Of a DNA stretch of 64,000 nt, positions 58,620 through 64,000 are shown piece after piece. The position numbers were made by a program, and so were the translations under genes. Below the pieces are notes generated by a model, which saw only the letters and a program-made list of their open reading frames with translations, had not been told where the DNA came from and did no database searches. Numbering within the stretch: position 1 is the first letter of the stretch; every line of letters begins with the position of its first letter. Source of the stretch: Janthinobacterium sp. B9-8 (lineage in GTDB: Bacteria > Pseudomonadota > Gammaproteobacteria > Burkholderiales > Chitinibacteraceae); the NCBI RefSeq assembly GCF_000969645.2, contig NZ_CP014222.1, positions 806,001 through 870,000 on the forward strand, in the 5' to 3' direction.

Positions 58620-61124
58620 ATGCGTAGGCCATGGCTACAGCAGCTTCTTATTGCTTCGGTATATAGCCTGTCTAGTTTGCTTAGCTGGAAGTTATCATCG
58701 GGACAACACTTATTTAATGTACACACAGGTGTCGGTGTGGCGGCTTTATTACTCTGTGGCCCCCGTACCTTACTGACCCTTGCATCTGTTTCTTGGTTGC
58801 TGCCCATTTTGCAATCTTACCCTTTTTGGGGAGTGGTACAGCTCTCTTTACTTGATGTACTTCAGCCCTTACTGGTCGTTTCTTTATTGCCACGGTTTGC
58901 GTTGGATGGTGAGCTAAGGGTGAAAGATAGCTTACGTTTGATCCTGGCAGGGCCCTTGGTTGGGGCTTTTGTTGGAGCAAGCTGTGGTGTACTTATCCAA
59001 AGTGCTTTCTTTCCTGCCCCTTCAATGGTGCTATTTTTCGACTGGGTTTCCTGGTGGCTGGGCGATGCCTTATTTATCCTGATTATTGTTCCCCTGTGCT
59101 TGGGCTTATTGCATCAGCGCGCCATGATCTGGCCTGCCCGCTTGCCAGAAATGCTGCTGATTGTGACGATTGCAGGTTTGGGTGCCATTTTGCTTACTCA
59201 GCTTAATGGTTATCAGGAGCTGATGTTTTTGCTATTCCCTCTGATGATTTGGTCTGCCTTACGCCTAGGCCATGTGGGCAATGGCGTGCTTGGAGTCATC
59301 GTCGCTTTATTAGCGGTGTTTTTCCATTCTGGCACGGCTTGGTCAGGCGGGCTTTTATCGAGCTTATTGCTGCTGCTGTCAGTGGTGGTGACGGGGGTGG
59401 TGCTGGCCGCTTCAAATCAAGAAGAATTTCTTGCCGCCAAAAGTACGCGCCTTGCGGCTCAGGTGTTTGGTAATGCCAGCGAGGGAATTTTAATTACCGA
59501 TGCCGATGCCCGCATTGTGGCGGTGAACCCTGCTTTTAGCCGTATTACCGGCTTTGATTCTACAGAGGTAATTGGCCGTGTTTCGAGGATGTTTAATTAT
59601 CGTGGCTATGGGCGGGCCGTGAATGGTGCCATGCTTGCCGAGCTGAATACCTATGGGCATTGGCAGGGAGAGATGGAAGACAGGCGTAAAAATGGTGAAA
59701 TCTACCCAGCGTGGTTATCTATAAGTTCGGTGCGTGATGAGCAAGGCAAAATGAGTAATTATGTGGGTGTTTTTTCTGATTACACCCATAGAAAAGAAGC
59801 AGAGCAAAGGTTGTTTTATCTGGCTAATCATGATCCGCTCACGGGCTTATATAACAGGATGGCGCTGCAAGATCAGCTCAATAGTGCGGTACAAAAAGCC
59901 AAAGATGGCCAATTTGCTGTGCTGTTTATTGATTTGGATCGTTTTAAAACCATTAACGACACCTTAGGGCATGAAGTGGGCGATGCCTTACTGATTATTA
60001 TGGCAGAGCGCCTACAAAATAGTTTGGGTGTTAAAGATGTATTGGCGCGTATTGGTGGCGATGAGTTCACTGTTCTGCTTGAAAACGCAGTATGCCTTGA
60101 GCAAGTGGGGCAAGTGGCCGAAGGGCTGCGCCAAGCATTAATCCAGCCCTGCCTGATAAATGGACAGGAGTTGTTTGTAAGCTGTTCTATTGGCGTGAGT
60201 GTTTACCCTTGCGATGGTAAAACGCCGGCATCGCTGCTTAAAAACGCCGATGTTGCGATGTATCGTGCCAAAGAAACCGGCAAAAACAATGTGCAATTTT
60301 TTGCCGCGAATATGAATGAAATGGCGTTTGAGCATCTGATGATGGAAAACGGCCTGCGTCATGCTTTAGAGCGTAAGCAGTTTTGCCTGCATTACCAGCC
60401 TAAAATTGATTTAGTCAGCGGCCGCTTAAGTGGCTTAGAAAGCTTAATCCGCTGGAATCACCCCAGCTTAGGCTTAGTGCCCCCTGTGAGCTTTATTCCA
60501 TTAGCTGAAGAAAATGGTTTGATTGTAGCCATTGGTGAGTGGGTTTTGTTTGAAGCATGTAGGCAAATGAGAGCTTGGCTTGATGCTGGTTTTGATATTC
60601 CCCATGTGGCGGTTAATTTATCGCCCCGACAGTTTCAAAAAGCGAATCTGGTTCAGCAGGTGCAAGCTGCGCTGGCTAAAACGGGGATTTCTGCCGCGCG
60701 GCTAGAGCTGGAAATTACCGAAAGCATGATTATGCAAGATCCGCAGCGCGCCGTGCAGACGCTGAACGAGCTTAAGGCCATGGGCGTAATGCTGGCGATT
60801 GATGATTTTGGTACGGGTTATTCATCGCTATCTAATCTGAAACACTTCCCCATTGATAGTCTGAAAATTGATCGCTCTTTTGTTGAAGGCTTGCCGGATG
60901 ATTCGGATAATGCGGCAATTACCGAGGCAATTATTGCCATGGCGCGTAAATTACGCCTTTCTGTAGTGGGTGAAGGCGTAGAAACGTCTCAACAAATGGT
61001 ATTCTTGCGCAAAAGCGGCTGCCATAGTGTGCAGGGGTATTTATATTCCTGTGCATTGTCGGCTGACGATCTCGAGCTTTACTTGGCCCGGCAAGGGCTA
61101 GTCACAGCCGATTCCACTTTATAA
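58620..61124 (+). CDS. MASE1-PAS-GGDEF-EAL cyclic-di-GMP enzyme
   Basis: Membrane signalling protein of 834 residues. It has an N-terminal MASE1-like sensory region with about eight hydrophobic segments (1-275), a PAS domain (about 283-400, '[28 protein letters not shown]'), a GGDEF domain with an intact active site '[12 protein letters not shown]' (near 480), and an EAL domain. In the EAL domain the signature reads ESL ('[13 protein letters not shown]', near 605), but the other catalytic residues are kept ('ELEITESMI', '[13 protein letters not shown]', '[11 protein letters not shown]', 'VVGEGVET'). It may both make and break cyclic-di-GMP, or be mainly one of these. GGGAGAG ribosome site before ATG 58620. 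Its target process is unknown. Confidence 0.92.
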   Translation: MRRPWLQQLLIASVYSLSSLLSWKLSSGQHLFNVHTGVGVAALLLCGPRTLLTLASVSWLLPILQSYPFWGVVQLSLLDVLQPLLVVSLLPRFALDGELRVKDSLRLILAGPLVGAFVGASCGVLIQSAFFPAPSMVLFFDWVSWWLGDALFILIIVPLCLGLLHQRAMIWPARLPEMLLIVTIAGLGAILLTQLNGYQELMFLLFPLMIWSALRLGHVGNGVLGVIVALLAVFFHSGTAWSGGLLSSLLLLLSVVVTGVVLAASNQEEFLAAKSTRLAAQVFGNASEGILITDADARIVAVNPAFSRITGFDSTEVIGRVSRMFNYRGYGRAVNGAMLAELNTYGHWQGEMEDRRKNGEIYPAWLSISSVRDEQGKMSNYVGVFSDYTHRKEAEQRLFYLANHDPLTGLYNRMALQDQLNSAVQKAKDGQFAVLFIDLDRFKTINDTLGHEVGDALLIIMAERLQNSLGVKDVLARIGGDEFTVLLENAVCLEQVGQVAEGLRQALIQPCLINGQELFVSCSIGVSVYPCDGKTPASLLKNADVAMYRAKETGKNNVQFFAANMNEMAFEHLMMENGLRHALERKQFCLHYQPKIDLVSGRLSGLESLIRWNHPSLGLVPPVSFIPLAEENGLIVAIGEWVLFEACRQMRAWLDAGFDIPHVAVNLSPRQFQKANLVQQVQAALAKTGISAARLELEITESMIMQDPQRAVQTLNELKAMGVMLAIDDFGTGYSSLSNLKHFPIDSLKIDRSFVEGLPDDSDNAAITEAIIAMARKLRLSVVGEGVETSQQMVFLRKSGCHSVQGYLYSCALSADDLELYLARQGLVTADSTL

Positions 61125-61206
61125 AGCACCGCATAAAATCATCTTTAAGTTGATTGGTGTGGGTGATCTATAAAGAGGATCGGCGTTTTATTTAGGTAAT
61201 AAAAAG

Positions 61207-61947
61207 ATGCAAAAAAAATTAATTCATGGCTTTCATGCCGTCGCTTCACGCATTAAGCGTTTTCCAGACAGCGTATTAGAGCTGTTTTTTAACGGTAGCC
61301 GCAGCGATCCGCGCGCTAAAGAGCTGCTGAAATTAGCAGAGCAGCAGGGCGTGCACGTGATTATGGTCGATGCCGCACGCTTGGATGGCATGACTGGCCA
61401 CGCTCGCCACCAAGGTGTAGCCGCTATGATCGATGCGGGCAAATCCTATGTGGTGCTGGAAGATGTGCTGGAAGATTTGAACGAGCCACCGTTCTTGCTG
61501 ATTCTGGATGGCATCACCGACCCGCATAATCTGGGCGCTTGCCTGCGTGTGGCCGATGCGATGGGTGTGCATGCTGTGATTGCACCTAAAGATAAATCAG
61601 TGAGCATTAACGCCACCGTTTCTAAAGTGGCTTGCGGCGCTGCTGAAGTTATTCCTTACATTATGGTGACTAATTTGGCGCGTACTTTACGTGACTTAAA
61701 AGACCAGAGTGTTTGGATTGTGGGTACAGATGCGGATGCTAAAACTGATTTGCATCACTTTAACCAAACCGGCCCGCTGGCTTGGGTATTGGGTAACGAA
61801 GGCGAAGGCATGCGCCGCCTGACACGTGAATCGTGCGATACCTTGGTGTCGATCCCGATGTTTGGTTCGGTAGAAAGCCTGAATGTATCGGTTGCCAGCG
61901 GGATTATCCTTGCTGAGAGCCGTCGTCAGCGTGAAATGAGTAAGTAA
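61207..61947 (+). CDS. rlmB: 23S rRNA (guanosine-2'-O-)-methyltransferase RlmB
   Basis: SPOUT-class enzyme that methylates the ribose of G2251 in 23S rRNA. At 246 residues it has an N-terminal substrate-binding domain ('[26 protein letters not shown]') and the knotted catalytic domain: motif 1 '[19 protein letters not shown]', motif 2 '[11 protein letters not shown]', motif 3 '[20 protein letters not shown]'. ATG 61207 is the natural start. Weak spacing to the upstream gene (82 bp) suggests its own promoter. Confidence 0.97.
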   Translation: MQKKLIHGFHAVASRIKRFPDSVLELFFNGSRSDPRAKELLKLAEQQGVHVIMVDAARLDGMTGHARHQGVAAMIDAGKSYVVLEDVLEDLNEPPFLLILDGITDPHNLGACLRVADAMGVHAVIAPKDKSVSINATVSKVACGAAEVIPYIMVTNLARTLRDLKDQSVWIVGTDADAKTDLHHFNQTGPLAWVLGNEGEGMRRLTRESCDTLVSIPMFGSVESLNVSVASGIILAESRRQREMSK

Positions 61948-62252
61948 TTGTAACGACTCAGGTAGGCGAATAAAACCCAAATCTTGAACCACAAGAGCAC
62001 GGAGGACACAGCGTTTCACAGAGAAAATCATGAGAAGTGATCTGTTTTTCGTGCCTTTTGTACTTACTGGTATTTGCTTTAGCGCGCCTGAGTTTTACAA
62101 AAAATAATTATGAGTCATTGCGGTTAGCGCGTGGGTGTTTCTGCTCACGCGTTGACTTGCCGATTACGCCAAACTATCAATATCATTGTGTTAATGAATT
62201 AGATCTGTAATTGTCTTCGTTTTATCATGGTTTTCTTTGACTAAAGATCGCC
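61948..62252. other. Gap after rlmB
   Basis: Contains the family A half repeat (61972-62030). The rest, 62031-62252, is AT-rich with no gene I can support. It leads into a decayed gene at 62253. Confidence 0.55.
61972..62030. repeat. Family A repeat, copy 6 (left half)
   Basis: AAAACCCAAATCTTGAACCA followed by caagagcacggaggacacagcg and cacagagaaaatca, matching the left arms of copies 2 and 5. The mirror arm behind it is degenerate ('tctgtttttcgtgccttttg'). Confidence 0.8.
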
Positions 62253-62819
62253 ATGCCATCCGCTGATCTGCATTCCCTCTCTTTAGAAAAACTTCTTCCT
62301 TTTGCGCTCTTGGCCGTTGCCGAAGTGGAAGACCCTCATCGGGTGAAAGCCGCTCTAGCGCTCAATGCCTTGCGGTTGCGTTTTCCACAATGGACGATAT
62401 ATAGCATGCTATGGGGTCGCTGAGGATTGCTCAGTGAGCACACAGTGATTTGATTTTGCCAGCGTATTAAAGTTAAGCGCACGGTTTCTAGGGTTTTTTG
62501 CTCATCACTGCGCTGGCTTGGTTGTATAAAGCCAGAATAGGGCTGAATGCGGATGAAATACAGCAGGCTTACCAATCTATTATGAGCACGGTATTTGTTC
62601 AGTACGGGAAAACAGATGATCATTTACTGGCCTCACTGCCTTGGCGAGAATGCTCTGATGCTGACTGGTCTCAGCATCTATTGCAGTTTGCTTTACAGCT
62701 GCGCAGTAATTATCCATATAGCCACTCTGGCCGAGGCGTTATCTGTACTTTGGTATGTCAGTGATTTAGCGGGGCGGAGCGAGCTTTTAAATGCGATGGA
62801 TCGCTTGCTGAATACATAG
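62253..62819 (+). pseudogene. Decayed gene of unknown family
   Basis: Three stretches with protein-like translation in two frames. The first is 62253-62423 ('SLSLEKLLPFALLAVAEVE', 'VKAALALNALRLRFPQW'), which ends TGA. The second is about 62489-62720 in another frame ('LITALAWLYKARIGLNADEIQQAYQ', 'DDHLLASLPWRECSDADWSQHLLQFALQLRSNYP'). The third, to 62819, is back in the first frame ('AEALSVLWYVSDLAGRSELLNAMDRLLNT'). Together they would make a helical cytoplasmic protein of roughly 185 residues, broken by at least one stop and two frameshifts. I do not recognise the family. The middle stretch could be a sequencing artefact if the frameshifts are not real. Confidence 0.45.
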
Positions 62820-62853
62820 TGGTCTACACTGGCGTAGCGGCTATGGAGGTTTT

Positions 62854-63633
62854 ATGCACTTCCTTTTTTATTCTCTGTTTTTGGTTTTGTGGCTTGCTCC
62901 TGTGCAGGCAGCAGGCCCCGTGATTAAAATTTGTGATGATGCTGCAGAATGGCCACCTTATACTTACTATGCACGGCAAGGTAAAATAAAGACAAATAAG
63001 CTCAGTGGTTTTTCTATTGATGTGATTGCAGCTGTTTTTGCAAAGCATAAAATAAACTATGAAATTGATTTATTGCCTTGGAAACGCTGCTTGTTTGAGG
63101 TGGAAAAGGGCGAAAAATATCAAATGATATTAAATGCCACAAAAAACCCTGAACGAGAGCAACTGTATTATTTTTCGGATTCATTCTATCAAACACATTA
63201 TTACTATTTCTATTCTAAAAAAGCATATCCTGCTGGATTGAACATTAAATCACCCGCCGATTTAAATCATTATAAAATGGGCGGAATTAGCGGTTATGCT
63301 TATTCTGCGCTGACTTCAGTGAATAAAAATAATATAAGCAGAACGGTAAACTATCTGGCTTTAATTAAAATGCTATATGCTGGGCGGATTGATGTGTTTG
63401 CTGAGGATATTGAAGCGATTGTGGGGATGGGTGAAGTTGGTATTTATGATTTTATGGGTGATACGCAGCTTGGAATGGTTTTATTGCCCGGTGTGGAAGA
63501 AAATAAATTTTATATGATGTTTACAAAAAAAAGTGTGGCTGGTGAAATGTTAAGAGATTTGCTTAATAAAGAGCTGGCATCTATGAAAAAATCAGGCGAG
63601 TTACGTCGTTTGTTAGATCGCTATGTAAAATGA
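62854..63633 (+). CDS. periplasmic amino-acid-type substrate-binding protein
   Basis: Exported protein of 259 residues with signal peptide 'LFLVLWLAPVQAAG' and the SBP_bac_3 fold ('IKICDDAAEWPPYTYY', 'LSGFSIDVIAAVFAKHKINYEIDLLPWKRCLFEV', 'ILNATKNPEREQLYYFSD'). A related paralogue lies at 48514-49263, with which it shares LPWKRCL-EV. GGAGG ribosome site before ATG 62854. It faces an amino-acid ABC permease gene across a shared terminator, so it is not obviously in that transporter's operon. Ligand unknown; polar amino acids are the usual choice. Confidence 0.88.
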   Translation: MHFLFYSLFLVLWLAPVQAAGPVIKICDDAAEWPPYTYYARQGKIKTNKLSGFSIDVIAAVFAKHKINYEIDLLPWKRCLFEVEKGEKYQMILNATKNPEREQLYYFSDSFYQTHYYYFYSKKAYPAGLNIKSPADLNHYKMGGISGYAYSALTSVNKNNISRTVNYLALIKMLYAGRIDVFAEDIEAIVGMGEVGIYDFMGDTQLGMVLLPGVEENKFYMMFTKKSVAGEMLRDLLNKELASMKKSGELRRLLDRYVK

Positions 63634-63718
63634 TGGCGATTGAGAGCCGCAGCTTATAAACCAGTAAATGCGAAGCATTGCAAGTATTGGGAAGTCAATA
63701 TGGCCGGATCAGGTTAAA

Positions 63719-63758
63719 AAAAGGGCGGGGTTCTGTATGCACAGATCCCCGCCCTTTT
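63719..63758. terminator. Bidirectional terminator between convergent transport genes
   Basis: Perfect 12-bp stem AAAAGGGCGGGG / CCCCGCCCTTTT (63719-63730 with 63747-63758) with an inner TCTG/CAGA pair. A- and T-rich on both outer sides, so it can end transcription from either strand. Confidence 0.92.
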
Positions 63759-63798
63759 GACTGCCTAGCGTGCCCGATTTTATTGGGGCTGGCGTGAT

Positions 63799-64000
63799 TT
63801 AGTGAATGCCGCCGCTGGCTTGATAATGTTTCTCTAGCTTATTGACGCCTGCAGCCATTAACAGGGTCAGAATTAAGTAGAGGAAGGAAATCGTAAGGTA
63901 AGGCTCCCAGTAGCGGGAGTAGGCGCCCGCCACAGTTCTGGCGGCGTAAGCCAGCTCAGCCAGACCAATAGCGGATACCAGCGAGCTGTCTTTGAGCAGC
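63799..64000 (-). CDS. amino-acid ABC transporter permease, C-terminal part (cut by window edge)
   Basis: The last 66 codons of a HisM/GlnP-type permease run to the right edge. The translation shows the end of the EAA region ('LLKDSSLVSAIGLAELAYAA') and a last membrane helix ('YLTISFLYLILTLLMAAGVN'), then a short polar tail ending GGIH. Stop TAA at 63801-63799. The start lies outside the window. Imports polar amino acids with an unseen ATPase and binding protein. Confidence 0.9.
   Translation of the reverse strand, partial: LLKDSSLVSAIGLAELAYAARTVAGAYSRYWEPYLTISFLYLILTLLMAAGVNKLEKHYQASGGIH

Noticed and set aside
1..64000. tRNA or rRNA genes
   Set aside because: No cloverleaf-like segment with GTTC-type T-arm and acceptor pairing was noticed in any intergenic gap.

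Overview
The window reads as chromosome of a Gram-negative betaproteobacterium, probably Neisseriales / Chromobacteriaceae. An Iodobacter-like organism is my best guess, from gene content and protein style only; no rRNA or tRNA gene is present to confirm it. Evidence for a Gram-negative includes a TonB-dependent receptor, glnE, yhdP, UPF0149, DUF1737, a FmdB-DUF502-aspS cluster and a Pseudomonas-type glucose ABC transporter. Most of the window is ordinary core genome.

Layout. 1-2.4 kb: end of a siderophore receptor plus a PiuC-type hydroxylase. 2.4-5.4 kb: zinc-ribbon protein, DUF502 membrane protein, aspS. 5.4-17.1 kb: a small unknown gene, glnE, yhdP, a nitrilase, tldD, an acyl-CoA hydrolase-like gene, a BI-1 membrane protein. 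17.5-25.1 kb: histidine kinase, FixJ-like regulator and a complete sugar ABC transporter (gtsABCD-like), probably one regulated unit. 25.1-35.8 kb: SMR pump, recR-ybaB-dnaX, dacB, a PHA depolymerase, oleate hydratase, an acetyltransferase, guaA.

35.9-44.9 kb is an accessory island directly behind guaA. It holds an AT-rich pair matching the PARIS anti-phage system (ariA AAA ATPase, ariB DUF4435/TOPRIM), a Shedu-type DUF4263 nuclease gene, a Fic gene broken by a complete IS3-family element with a 4-bp target duplication, a remnant of a related IS, and a 668-codon gene for a three-domain toxin of the Pseudomonas exotoxin A / cholix family. In that toxin the furin loop and all four key ADP-ribosyltransferase residues are conserved, but the usual C-terminal ER-retention tail is absent and the N-terminus looks like a lipoprotein signal. 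This toxin gene is the most striking item in the window.

45-64 kb: a secreted lipoprotein zinc metalloprotease co-translated with a small exported protein, serB, two related orphan periplasmic binding proteins, a UPF0149 protein, a large SNF2-type helicase, mfd, a MASE1-PAS-GGDEF-EAL protein, rlmB, a decayed gene, and the end of an amino-acid ABC permease cut by the window edge.

Three families of dispersed palindromic intergenic repeats run through the window. Family A (six copies, about 100-130 bp, cacagag-rich) has ends of two kinds. Family B (six copies) has GTAGGG...CCCTAC-type ends. Family C (two copies) has GGGGTCAGGTCTTACA-type ends and brackets the Shedu gene. No CRISPR array, prophage or integrase was seen.
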